Shown here piece by piece: positions 8,546-16,931 of a stretch of DNA of 64,000 nucleotides (positions are counted from its first letter, which is position 1; the number at the start of each line of letters is the position of its first letter). The DNA lies in contig NZ_MCUW01000007.1 in assembly GCF_002873335.1 (NCBI RefSeq), forward strand, positions 62,001 to 126,000, given 5' to 3'. The notes below the pieces were generated by a model. That model did no database searches and was not told where the DNA came from. It saw only the letters and a program-made list of their open reading frames with translations. Source of the DNA: Vibrio sp. 10N.286.49.B1. Lineage in GTDB: Bacteria; Pseudomonadota; Gammaproteobacteria; Enterobacterales; Vibrionaceae. Both the position numbers and the translations under genes were made by a program.

Positions 8546-9042
8546 TGATAATGCATCCAACATGGGAACTTAACGTAGATAACGCGGTATTGGTATTAAT
8601 GCCGTGTCCTGGCACAAAAGAAGCCTCGTTAGAAGAGTCGTTAGCACAACTAAAAGAGCAAGGCGTCACTATTATTGTAACGGCTTTAGATAATGAAGAA
8701 ATGGCGGAGAAAGGTGTATCGGAGCTTGGCAAACAAGCACGTGCACTTGGTGTGAAGTGGTTTCAAACGCCGATTGAAGATGACCGAGCACCTGGTATTG
8801 AGTTTACGGCTCAGTGGAATGCTATTTTGCCTGAGCTTCGTCAAGCAATAGAAGCGGGTGAGAACATTGCGATGCATTGCATGGGCGGATCGGGTCGTAC
8901 CGGTCTTCTTGCTGCAAATTTATTGCTCGATCTCGATTGGGACTTAGAGACCATTCGTCGTGAAGTGCAAGCATTGCGACCGGGGGCATTTACTAAGCCT
9001 ATCCAAATTGAATACGTCGAGCAGCTCGCTGCGAAGTTCTAG
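8545..9042 (+). CDS. Tyrosine/dual-specificity-type phosphatase of the arsJ operon (CDKN3-like)
   Basis: The 165-residue protein has the cysteine-phosphatase P-loop HCMGGSGRTG at 111-120 (nucleophile C112, R118) and an upstream IEDDRAP loop (about 78-83) where the general-acid aspartate of this fold lies. It resembles proteins labelled cyclin-dependent-kinase-inhibitor-3 or dual-specificity phosphatases. Its place inside the operon, coupled to GAPDH and before arsJ, suggests a job in arsenate or arseno-metabolite handling, which is inference. A second in-frame ATG lies at 8551; the first overlaps the GAPDH stop. Confidence 0.8.
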   Translation: MIMHPTWELNVDNAVLVLMPCPGTKEASLEESLAQLKEQGVTIIVTALDNEEMAEKGVSELGKQARALGVKWFQTPIEDDRAPGIEFTAQWNAILPELRQAIEAGENIAMHCMGGSGRTGLLAANLLLDLDWDLETIRREVQALRPGAFTKPIQIEYVEQLAAKF

Positions 9043-9050
9043 TAGATAAA

Positions 9051-9076
9051 GAGGCACTCATCGAGTGCCTCAACTT
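9051..9076 (+). terminator. Hairpin between the phosphatase gene and arsJ
   Basis: A perfect eight-base stem (9051-9058 with 9064-9071), five-base loop, then AACTTTTTG. The T tract is set off by a few bases, so it could be a partial terminator that lowers arsJ expression or an mRNA-stabilising hairpin. Confidence 0.55.
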
Positions 9077-9094
9077 TTTGAGTGAACAGAAAAT

Positions 9095-10321
9095 ATGCTG
9101 TCTAACCTAAGTAAAAGTGTACGCCAATACATGCTGGTGACGTTCAATTATTGGAACTTTACCATTACAGATGGTGCACTTCGCATGCTGGTTGTGTTGT
9201 ATTTCCACGATTTGGGTTACAGCGCGCTTGCCATCGCATCATTGTTTCTTTTTTATGAGTTCTTCGGTGTGGTGACGAATCTTGTTGGTGGCTGGCTCGG
9301 TGCGAGGCTCGGGCTTAACCGAACCATGAACATTGGCTTAGGGATGCAGATTGTTGCTTTGGTTATGCTAGCCGTGCCAAGTGCATGGCTGACGATACCA
9401 TGGGTGATGGCCGCCCAAGCCATGTCTGGTATCGCGAAAGATCTCAATAAAATGAGTGCCAAAAGCGCGATTAAAACCTTAGTGCCAGATGAGCAACAAG
9501 GGGCATTGTATAAATGGGTAGCGATATTAACCGGCTCTAAAAATGCGCTAAAAGGGGCAGGTTTTTTTATTGGTGGTGTTCTGCTTTCATTATTGGGCTT
9601 CCAGTACGCGGTGTTGGCGATGGCCGCAGTGTTGACGCTGGTATTTATTGGCAGTGTCCTAAGTCTAGAAGGCGATATGGGGAAAGCGAAATCCAAGCCC
9701 AAATTCAAGCAGATGTTTTCTAAATCCGAAAGTATTAATATTCTTTCTGCCGCTCGAATGTTCTTGTTTGGTGCGCGCGATGTTTGGTTTGTCGTTGCTT
9801 TACCTATCTATCTAGGGTCTGTATTTGGTTGGAATCATAGTTGGGTGGGGGGCTTTCTTGCGCTTTGGGTCATTGCTTACGGCTTTGTACAAGGCATCGC
9901 ACCTAAAATTACAGGTAAGGCTCAAGGTGAAGTGCCGGATGGAGCGGCGGCGTTTTGGTGGGCGATGGCATTAGCTGGGGTTACTGGCGTCGTGGCTTTA
10001 GGCGTGCAGATGGCATGGCATCCACAGCTTGTCATTGTTGTAGGATTATTGATTTTTGGTGCGGTATTTGCTGTCAATTCATCCTTACACAGTTATTTGA
10101 TTGTTAGCTATGCCAAGGGAGACGGTGTCTCTATGGACGTTGGTTTCTACTACATGGCTAATGCAATGGGCAGATTGATTGGCACGATTCTGTCGGGGTG
10201 GATTTATCAAGTGGCTGGCTTAGCCGCGTGTTTGTGGGTCTCGTTTGCTTTTTTAGTCATCACGACCGTTATCTCGATTCGGTTACCTAGCGTTAAAAAA
10301 CCGGTGCAGAGCGAATACTAA
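9095..10321 (+). CDS. arsJ: ArsJ organoarsenical efflux transporter (MFS)
   Basis: A 408-residue protein with about 11-12 hydrophobic segments and the start YMLVTFNYWNFTITDGALRM typical of ArsJ. It belongs to the major facilitator superfamily and sits in the inner membrane. The known role is export of 1-arseno-3-phosphoglycerate, made by the partner GAPDH, which then decays outside to arsenate. The pairing with the GAPDH gene two genes upstream is the strongest support for the name. The motif between helices 2 and 3 reads GGWLGARLGLNRTM, a fair match to the MFS G-x-x-x-D/G-R-x-G-R/N signature. Confidence 0.93.
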   Translation: MLSNLSKSVRQYMLVTFNYWNFTITDGALRMLVVLYFHDLGYSALAIASLFLFYEFFGVVTNLVGGWLGARLGLNRTMNIGLGMQIVALVMLAVPSAWLTIPWVMAAQAMSGIAKDLNKMSAKSAIKTLVPDEQQGALYKWVAILTGSKNALKGAGFFIGGVLLSLLGFQYAVLAMAAVLTLVFIGSVLSLEGDMGKAKSKPKFKQMFSKSESINILSAARMFLFGARDVWFVVALPIYLGSVFGWNHSWVGGFLALWVIAYGFVQGIAPKITGKAQGEVPDGAAAFWWAMALAGVTGVVALGVQMAWHPQLVIVVGLLIFGAVFAVNSSLHSYLIVSYAKGDGVSMDVGFYYMANAMGRLIGTILSGWIYQVAGLAACLWVSFAFLVITTVISIRLPSVKKPVQSEY

Positions 10322-10379
10322 TCCACCGATTCATTAGGCACTTTTTTACTCGATGCGTATTAGTCGGTGGAAGGTGCCT
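10322..10379 (+). other. Interleaved inverted repeats after arsJ (possible pseudoknot)
   Basis: Arms 10322-10329 pair with 10364-10371, while 10336-10341 pair with 10374-10379. The order A-B-A'-B' allows a pseudoknot or two alternative hairpins in the arsJ 3' end. No clean U tract follows. Confidence 0.4.
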
Positions 10380-10415
10380 GCCTGTTCTCTTGTCATATGT
10401 CGTCAAACTCAATAA

Positions 10416-11261
10416 TCACAATGCTAGGTTTCGTTTTGCTTTGCGTTTGCGTTTGTTCTGATACATGTTCCTATCAGCCTGTTTGAGAGTTGTGCGTAGG
10501 TTATGGTGATAAGCTGAAACCCCCACACTATAGGACAGGGTCTTGTATTGGTTAAATCGCTGGCTAAACAACAACTCAAGTTTGGACAGCGAACACTGTA
10601 ATTGTGCAGTGTCAGTTGAGCTTGTGAGGATAATAAATTCGTCCCCGCCATAACGTACAATCGTGTCGGATTTATCAAAGACCCGGCGTAAGCTGCGGGC
10701 AAATTTTGAGAGAACTCGGTCGCCTTCACTGTGTCCCATTTCATCATTTACTTGCTTGAAATTATCTAGGTCAACGGCAATGCACAACCCTTCTTGCCAT
10801 TGAATTGAGCTTAAATAAGCAAGGTTATGCAGCCTAGTCAATGGATCAGTGTAGGCTTGTTTTTCGAAAAATTTAGCCTCTTGATGCAATTCGGTCACAT
10901 CAAAACTCGTGGTGTAAATATACAGCTCTTGATCAATGATGATTTTGAATTTGAGTACGTTGTAATAGAACGTACAGCTTGGCGTTTGGAATTGAATGAT
11001 TTTGGCGGTACATTCGCCATGCTCAAGAAATGCTAAGCTGGCATCGTGACATTGCTGAAGCATTTGTGCGACATTCTCAGGGACCTGCAGTGACAATTCA
11101 TAAGCATCCATCCCTAATGGGTTAATCGCCGAATATTGGCTTAGCCAGTCGGTAAATGTGTCGTTGAGATAAATATATTTATGGTCAGCGTCGCGTATAG
11201 AAAGAAAGCCTGGGAAGTGTTGGAACAGCCCGTAAGCTTGATGGTACGTTAATTCTGTCAC
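10416..11261 (-). CDS. PAS-GGDEF diguanylate cyclase
   Basis: Of 281 residues, about 10-125 form a PAS-like sensor (FPGFLSIRDADHKYIYLNDTFTDW) and about 130-275 a GGDEF domain with the intact active-site RYGGDEF, so synthesis of c-di-GMP from two GTP is expected. The allosteric RxxD inhibitory site normally found just before this motif reads DKSD here, so feedback inhibition may be lost. There is no membrane segment: a soluble enzyme. The start is GTG at 11261 with GGGA upstream. It could raise c-di-GMP for the PilZ protein 5 kb away. Confidence 0.92.
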   Translation of the reverse strand: MTELTYHQAYGLFQHFPGFLSIRDADHKYIYLNDTFTDWLSQYSAINPLGMDAYELSLQVPENVAQMLQQCHDASLAFLEHGECTAKIIQFQTPSCTFYYNVLKFKIIIDQELYIYTTSFDVTELHQEAKFFEKQAYTDPLTRLHNLAYLSSIQWQEGLCIAVDLDNFKQVNDEMGHSEGDRVLSKFARSLRRVFDKSDTIVRYGGDEFIILTSSTDTAQLQCSLSKLELLFSQRFNQYKTLSYSVGVSAYHHNLRTTLKQADRNMYQNKRKRKAKRNLAL

Positions 11262-11429
11262 AGCAAATATCCCACTCAGATAAACCGAATTTTCTTATCA
11301 TTGAAAAACGGGTTGGTATTGTTATCGTTTTGTAGGCGTTTCTAACATGACGGATTGATAAGAACTGTGATGCCTATCGTTTAAACATGTACGACTTGAT
11401 GAGAATACACGTAATCTCACCTTTGAGAC

Positions 11430-11475
11430 ATGCTATACACTAAATGTAAGTATGGTTTTGAATAGTGTATAGCAT
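11430..11475. repeat. Perfect 13-bp inverted repeat with 20-bp spacer
   Basis: Arms 11430-11442 and 11463-11475 are exact reverse complements. They lie between the 5' end of the diguanylate cyclase gene and the 3' end of the acyltransferase gene (both minus strand). No T run adjoins either side, so it is not a standard terminator; an operator or an RNA hairpin is possible. Confidence 0.75.
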
Positions 11476-11516
11476 TGTTTTTAAAGAAATCTTGTTTTTG
11501 TTGTTACTGGCGAGGC

Positions 11517-13289
11517 CTAGCGAGCTTTGTTAGTGACGGCATGCATGGTTAGGTAGTGTTGTGCTTTATCTTTACCCATATAGCGAGCGAGAGATTTATC
11601 TGGCACAGCTCTTAGGTCAACCACGATGAGTCCATCCAACGCATTATTGAAATCAGGGTCGATATTAAAGCTCACCAGTTTTCCATTGAGGGCTAAGTAC
11701 TGCTTGAGTAGAACCGGCACCCCTTTCCCGTTATCGAGTTTTGATATGACTCGTGATAATAGCTGCACGTCAGCTAACGCGCTGAGGAGTTGGGTGTTCC
11801 AATGAGAGTGACTCGTGTGCGTAGGTGGGTTGGAGGCCGTCACAAAACTTGCCCCAATTTCATCATAGTGGTGCATCGTCATGGTCTCAGCCAACAGCTG
11901 GCGAGCGCTATCGCTGTAGTCGTTGCTAATACTCACTGGGCCAAATAGGTGTGTGTAACTTGGATTACGATAGACGAATTCTGAAATGCCCTTCCACAGT
12001 AGCAACAATGCACTCATGCTTTTTTGATACTCTTGTGAGATAACCGAACGTCCCATTTCAATCGCATTTCCCATTGTTGCTAAAAACGGTTTGTCGTATT
12101 GAAATAGTGTTCGAGAATATAGGCTTGAAATATCTGACTGAGCAAGGAGTTGATCGACCATTCCTAAACGGTAAGCTCCCACTAGCTTCTTTCTCTCACG
12201 ATCCCAAACAAAAAGGTGGTGATAACTCTTATCAAAATGGTCAATGTCGAGTGACATGCCGGTGCCTTCCCCTACTTGTCTAAAGTTTATCTCCCTGACT
12301 CGACCTATCTCGTGTAGAAGGGAGGGGATATGCTCAGCGGTAGTGCAGAATACGTCAAATTCACCACTTGATAGTAGGTGATGTTCTGCGGGAAGTTGCT
12401 CGATGTCGCTCAGTAAATCCTTAAGATCCAATGCGGGCGCTATCGGTACCTCAATGCTTGGGTTCAGTGCGGTCGGTGGCTTATTGACATGTTCACGGCC
12501 AAGTAAGTAGGTATTGAGGCGCAGGTAATTGACCAGCTGACGGCTCTTGAGGTTTTTTACTTCTTTGTATTTAATGGTGTCGCCAATCGCAATGTTAATG
12601 GGTTTGTTTTTTTTATTAAGCAGTTCTCGACCAAGCATCACCGTGCGTAACATGGGGTGCACTTTGCCCGCAAAGTAAAAGTGTTTGGAATTGAGTCCAC
12701 CAATATGGATAGGGACGGCTGTGGCTTTGTTCTTTTTTATTAAAGTGCTGACGGAGCGGCTCCACTCTTTGTCTTCAAGGCGCAGGTTTTTTCTATCAAC
12801 AAGCTGGGATACTTCGCCAGCAGGGAAGACCAACAAGATGCCGCATTGCTCCAAATGTTGGCTAGCTTGCCTTAAGGCTCGGGTGTTGGATTGATGAGCG
12901 CTGTCGCCGTCAAAGACATCGACGCCAATAAACAATGACGCTAATTCGGGCACCAGTTTTAAAAATTCATTGGCGAGGATTTTAACGTCTTTACGGACGC
13001 TTAATAATAACTCAGCCAAAATTACGCCCTCTACACAGCCAAGAGGATGGTTTGCGACGATCACGGTTGCTCCAGTTTTCGGAATCATAGCGCTATGCCC
13101 AGTGACAATGTTGTACTCAATCCCGAGTGTTTCCAAAGCGTAACGTAAAAAACATTCGGTACTGCAATTTACAGGACGTTGTGCATAAAGCTGATCCAAA
13201 ACTGAAAGTCCAGTTGCCCATTCAGCAACATTTTCTGCAATTCCGAACGGTGTTTTTCGCGGCAGGCGAAAAGGGCTGGTGGTGTTCAT
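11517..13289 (-). CDS. olsF: Two-domain acyltransferase, OlsF-like (ornithine lipid synthesis)
   Basis: The 590-residue protein joins two acyltransferase domains. The N-terminal PlsC/LPLAT part (about 60-250) has NHPLGCVEG, a form of the HX4D/E motif, and FPAGEVS, a form of FPEG. The C-terminal part (about 300-500) resembles the GNAT-like OlsB/hemolysin acyltransferases (REINFRQVGEGTGMSLDIDHFD). This fusion is the layout of OlsF, which makes ornithine lipids by adding 3-hydroxyacyl and acyl chains, and Vibrio species possess such an enzyme. The name rests on architecture. In Vibrio this route is tied to phosphate limitation; I could not find a clear Pho box. AGAGG lies five bases before the ATG. 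Confidence 0.75.
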   Translation of the reverse strand: MNTTSPFRLPRKTPFGIAENVAEWATGLSVLDQLYAQRPVNCSTECFLRYALETLGIEYNIVTGHSAMIPKTGATVIVANHPLGCVEGVILAELLLSVRKDVKILANEFLKLVPELASLFIGVDVFDGDSAHQSNTRALRQASQHLEQCGILLVFPAGEVSQLVDRKNLRLEDKEWSRSVSTLIKKNKATAVPIHIGGLNSKHFYFAGKVHPMLRTVMLGRELLNKKNKPINIAIGDTIKYKEVKNLKSRQLVNYLRLNTYLLGREHVNKPPTALNPSIEVPIAPALDLKDLLSDIEQLPAEHHLLSSGEFDVFCTTAEHIPSLLHEIGRVREINFRQVGEGTGMSLDIDHFDKSYHHLFVWDRERKKLVGAYRLGMVDQLLAQSDISSLYSRTLFQYDKPFLATMGNAIEMGRSVISQEYQKSMSALLLLWKGISEFVYRNPSYTHLFGPVSISNDYSDSARQLLAETMTMHHYDEIGASFVTASNPPTHTSHSHWNTQLLSALADVQLLSRVISKLDNGKGVPVLLKQYLALNGKLVSFNIDPDFNNALDGLIVVDLRAVPDKSLARYMGKDKAQHYLTMHAVTNKAR

Positions 13290-13470
13290 AGCAACCTCTG
13301 AGTCAATTCCATTTAGATGTCTTTGAAAGGTTATGATGCTGATGTGTCAAACTGGCGTAGGAACGATGGAGGATGGGTGACGTATTGATGTCAGAAGAGT
13401 GACAGTGGGGATGGATGGGTACACATTTGCTTGGAATGAAGGTTATCAGCGTGCGTTATTTTGGAAGGAA

Positions 13471-13503
13471 AAAAATAAGAAAGAGTGCATCTGCACTCTT
13501 TCT
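13471..13503 (-). terminator. Terminator of the TonB-receptor gene
   Basis: A 12-base perfect stem (13478-13489 with 13492-13503) has a T-rich tract on the minus strand (the A-rich run at 13469-13477). Ends the gene at 13521. The remaining gap up to 13289 shows only the acyltransferase promoter region. Confidence 0.85.
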
Positions 13504-13520
13504 TTAACTAGGGTGTAGAA

Positions 13521-15650
13521 TTAAAACGTTGCGTTTACTGATAGTTTAAAGCGACGCTCATCACCGTAATGGACATCGTTAATTACGCCAGTTGAAGAGT
13601 ATTCACCACCACCGCCAGTGCCGGCAATGTATTCTTTGTCGAATAGATTCTCAATGTTAAATCGGAAGTCCCATACCACGTAATCACTCTTAATCTTGTG
13701 GGATGCACCGGCATCGAAACGTGCATAACCGTCTAGTTTTAACGTATTCGCATTATCAGCCCAGCGCTCTCCTTGGTAGAACAAGCCAAGGTTTAATGCT
13801 GTTGCCTCTGTCATCGCGTAGCGAGTCCATGCGGAACCACTCCATTCAGGTACGTTTGCAGGACGCTTATCTTGATACTGGTCGTGCTTATCAAAATTCG
13901 CGTCTAAATACATACCGGATGCCATGACGAACCATTTATCTGAGATTTGACCTTGCGCGCCCGCTTCAGCACCTTGGTGATGTTGAATACCGTTTTGTGT
14001 CGTGATGCCATTCTCGGTGATACTGATGTTTTTTTTCTCAATATCAAAAACAGCACCCGTTAGCAGTAAGCGGTTATCCATCAACTCCCATTTAGTCCCT
14101 AATTCATATTGGCGACTGTTTTCAGGTGTTCGTTCGGTAATTGAGTTATCGTCATTGACGACATTTGAGACGGGATTAAAGCTCTCAGAATAGTTAGCAT
14201 AGATGCTACCATTGTAGCTAGGATGGAAGATTAGCCCAGCTTTTGGTGAAAATGACTGGCTATCATTTGCCCCGCTCACTGTTGCGCCCGATGGATTTTG
14301 ACCATCCGCATAATACCAGTCATATCGACCACCGATGAGTGCTTGCCATTGGTCGTTAAGCGTAATTAAATCTTGGGCATAAATACCGTAGAAATTATTT
14401 TTGCTCTCATACGTTGAGGTGGCATTATTGTAATCTAGCCCAGGGTTGTCCGGGTTTTCTCCTGGCTGAACGACAATACTACTGCCTCTTACGCGTTGCT
14501 GTGAATAATCATAGAACTGACCGTTAGTGCCGAGTAAGAGTTTGTGATCGACGCTCAGAGCGGTAAAGTTACCATGTAAATCAGCGTGGAATGCTTGGGT
14601 CTTCCAGTTATCGTAGCGATCAAATGGGCTCATGGTATAGCTTCCATCTGACAGGGTGTCGTCACTCGGGTATGGCATTGAATCGTAGCGATGACGTTTC
14701 ATATCTTGAGCGTTGTAGCTTAGTTTGGCTTCCCACTGACTACTTAAATAAAGCGTTAGGTCTACACCATAGTTTTCAACATCATTATTGATGAATGACC
14801 AGTGCGCGTCACGAATCGTGTCTTTATCACCAATCCTGTTGCCGTTAAGATCAAGCCAAGAGCCTGAATCGATAGGTGCGTTATCCTGAGTCTTCTCGTA
14901 ATTTAATGACAGTAAGCCCCAGTCGGACAAATCAGCCTCTATGATGCCGTAACCAAGAAAGCGATCACGTTCACGGTTGTCACCGGTGGCATATTTTCTA
15001 CTTTCCACACTATCTTGCTTGACTAGAACCGTACGGCCACGCAGTGTGCCGGACTCATTGAGCTTGCCAGATGCGTCGATATGGTAGCGAGTACTACCTA
15101 GGTCATCGAAATCAGCGCCAACATTCACTCGTGGCGTGGCGGTTGGCTTTTTGGACACCATATTAACCATGCCACCTGGCGCTGAGTTTCCGTACAAAAG
15201 GCTGGATGGCCCTTTGATTATTTCGATACGGTCAAGCGTTTCAATGGGGAGCATATAATGGGTAAATAAAGAATGACCGTTTCTCATATAGCCGTTCGTG
15301 GATGACAGCTCAAACCCCCTTATTGAAAAGGTTTCTCTATTCCATTTTTTTGACCCAGCCGTCACACTTGCGTCGTTTTGAAGCGCTTCACCTAAGGTGG
15401 TTGCAAGTTGTTCGTCTAGGACAATTTCAGGGATGACACTGACCGATTGAGGAGTCTCTAACATCGTGGTATCTGTTCGCATCGCGCCTGTCGAACTGTC
15501 TACCTTATAGTCATCAAAACTCTGAGCACGGACGACCATAGTTTCATCTGTATTTGACTCTGATGATGGTAATTTTTCTGATGCATAAAGAGGGGAGGTG
15601 CTGAGTGCGAGTACCACTGCACTACAAAGCGTAGTTGGAGCAAATTTCAT
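13521..15650 (-). CDS. TonB-dependent siderophore receptor
   Basis: A 709-residue outer-membrane receptor. It has a signal peptide (MKFAPTTLCSAVVLALSTSPLYA), an N-terminal plug (about 45-170: MLETPQSVSVIPEIVLDEQ, IRGFELSSTNGYMRNGH, GPSSLLYGNSAPGGMVNMVSKKP) and a C-terminal 22-strand barrel ending in phenylalanine. These plug motifs are typical of the siderophore class (ferrichrome/ferrioxamine-like receptors), which brings ferric chelates into the periplasm using TonB energy. The cognate siderophore cannot be named. A clear Fur box sits 96 bases before the start, so iron repression is expected. There are no synthesis or ABC uptake genes beside it. Confidence 0.93.
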   Translation of the reverse strand: MKFAPTTLCSAVVLALSTSPLYASEKLPSSESNTDETMVVRAQSFDDYKVDSSTGAMRTDTTMLETPQSVSVIPEIVLDEQLATTLGEALQNDASVTAGSKKWNRETFSIRGFELSSTNGYMRNGHSLFTHYMLPIETLDRIEIIKGPSSLLYGNSAPGGMVNMVSKKPTATPRVNVGADFDDLGSTRYHIDASGKLNESGTLRGRTVLVKQDSVESRKYATGDNRERDRFLGYGIIEADLSDWGLLSLNYEKTQDNAPIDSGSWLDLNGNRIGDKDTIRDAHWSFINNDVENYGVDLTLYLSSQWEAKLSYNAQDMKRHRYDSMPYPSDDTLSDGSYTMSPFDRYDNWKTQAFHADLHGNFTALSVDHKLLLGTNGQFYDYSQQRVRGSSIVVQPGENPDNPGLDYNNATSTYESKNNFYGIYAQDLITLNDQWQALIGGRYDWYYADGQNPSGATVSGANDSQSFSPKAGLIFHPSYNGSIYANYSESFNPVSNVVNDDNSITERTPENSRQYELGTKWELMDNRLLLTGAVFDIEKKNISITENGITTQNGIQHHQGAEAGAQGQISDKWFVMASGMYLDANFDKHDQYQDKRPANVPEWSGSAWTRYAMTEATALNLGLFYQGERWADNANTLKLDGYARFDAGASHKIKSDYVVWDFRFNIENLFDKEYIAGTGGGGEYSSTGVINDVHYGDERRFKLSVNATF

Positions 15651-15745
15651 TTTAGGCTTTCCTTGCTTACTATAAGCTAAAGCAAATTTTTATTGTTAGT
15701 TATGGATGGTGATATGCCATTTATTTAACTGGCGCACTGAATACT

Positions 15746-15764
15746 AATGATATTTATTATCATT
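15746..15764 (-). promoter_or_regulatory. Fur box
   Basis: AATGATATTTATTATCATT is a 19-bp inverted repeat with perfect seven-base arms and close agreement with the Fur consensus. It is placed for repression of the siderophore receptor at 15650. Confidence 0.85.
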
Positions 15765-15880
15765 TTCAATCATTAATTTTTTACATTCCTTTATATTTGT
15801 TGCTTGTGAGCTAAGTGATTGCAAATACTAACTAACTACGATGTAATTCCCCGATTGCTTTTGTCAATGGAGGACAGTCA

Positions 15881-16531
15881 ATGGGGCAAGTTATAACGAC
15901 ATCTCAAGATTACTACCGATACCTGAAGACAGGGATGAAACTGAGCTTGTCCATTGATGGTTGTAGCGAGGTTAAAGGATTATCCGTCGCTTTGATCGGA
16001 TACAAAATCGACCAGTTTTTAGTCGTTGATATGTTAGGTGTTGACGACGAGCTAATTGAAAGCTTACATGGACAAGCACTTGTGGTGAGAGGGTTAACCG
16101 ACAGTAGCTATGGTCATGTTATTGCTTTTAAATGCAAGTGGTTGGCCCTATCGGAGGTGCTTTGTAAGCAGTTGTACCTATCGATACCAGATAAAATCAT
16201 TGCCAAGCCAATTAGAGAGCACTCTCGTTACAAGTTAGACCTTGTGTGCAATGTCTCCTTTGGCAAATCGAGTATTGATGGAGCGATCGTTGACTTTTCT
16301 GTTTCGGGGTGCGGTGTGTATACCGAACAACCCCATGATTATTGTAAGGGCTTAAAGGTAAAAATTGAGTCCGAGCTAAATCGCTTTTTACCCAGCACAA
16401 TTATGTTTGAAGTCGTGAGCGTAAAGAAACATGCGCGGGGTTCGTTGATTGGTATTCAGTTTGATCAACAGGTATTGATGTCGAATGCGCTGAAGAATGC
16501 GCTGGCTGAAATGTCACTACAAGCGACCTAG
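15881..16531 (+). CDS. PilZ-domain c-di-GMP-binding protein
   Basis: A 216-residue cytosolic protein with a YcgR-like N-terminal half (about 1-105) and a C-terminal PilZ domain (about 108-210). The two c-di-GMP contact motifs are present: RxxxR in REHSRYKL (about 112-119) and DxSxxG in DFSVSGCG (about 138-145). It should act as an effector of c-di-GMP, in motility or envelope control by family analogy. A strong GGAGG precedes the ATG. It stands alone between the divergent siderophore receptor and ftsB. Confidence 0.88.
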   Translation: MGQVITTSQDYYRYLKTGMKLSLSIDGCSEVKGLSVALIGYKIDQFLVVDMLGVDDELIESLHGQALVVRGLTDSSYGHVIAFKCKWLALSEVLCKQLYLSIPDKIIAKPIREHSRYKLDLVCNVSFGKSSIDGAIVDFSVSGCGVYTEQPHDYCKGLKVKIESELNRFLPSTIMFEVVSVKKHARGSLIGIQFDQQVLMSNALKNALAEMSLQAT

Positions 16532-16649
16532 TTGTGTCAGTATTTGCTCTTTTTAGCCGTGAGGCGAACACAAGCTTCGTCTTCGCTTATTTCAAAGTGT
16601 AAACTGTGGTATATAAAGGGTTAATTTTTTCGGTGGAATGTTCCAGTTT

Positions 16650-16931
16650 ATGCGTATCTTTACTCTCGTATTACTCGTGGCTTTTTCATGGCTGCAATTT
16701 ACATTGTGGTTTGGAAAAAATGGGGTTGTTGATTTCAACCAAGTTGAGAGTGATATAAAGGTTCAGCAACAAGTGAACAGTAATTTGCAAGTTCGCAATG
16801 ATGAGATGTTTGCTGAAATAGACGATCTTCGTCAGGGACTTGATGCTATCGAAGAGCGAGCAAGACATGAACTGGGATTGATTCAAGATGGTGAAACCTT
16901 CTATCGAATCATAGGTGAGGAAAACCAGTGA
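16650..16931 (+). CDS. ftsB: Cell division protein FtsB
   Basis: A bitopic inner-membrane protein of the FtsQLB divisome complex. It has a short cytoplasmic start (MRIFT), one membrane span ([16 protein letters not shown]), the conserved FGKNG after it, and a periplasmic coiled coil with [21 protein letters not shown], close to E. coli FtsB. I prefer the ATG at 16650 because it matches the family start; an in-frame ATG at 16638 is only one base behind GGTGGA. It is the first gene of the ftsB-ispD-ispF-truD-surE-pcm-nlpD run, and its stop overlaps the ispD GTG start. Confidence 0.93.
   Translation: MRIFTLVLLVAFSWLQFTLWFGKNGVVDFNQVESDIKVQQQVNSNLQVRNDEMFAEIDDLRQGLDAIEERARHELGLIQDGETFYRIIGEENQ

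Noticed and set aside
13290..13470. Possible Pho box before the OlsF-like gene
   Set aside because: TGACACA-like bits occur on the minus strand but not in the 11-base periodic arrangement of a PhoB site.
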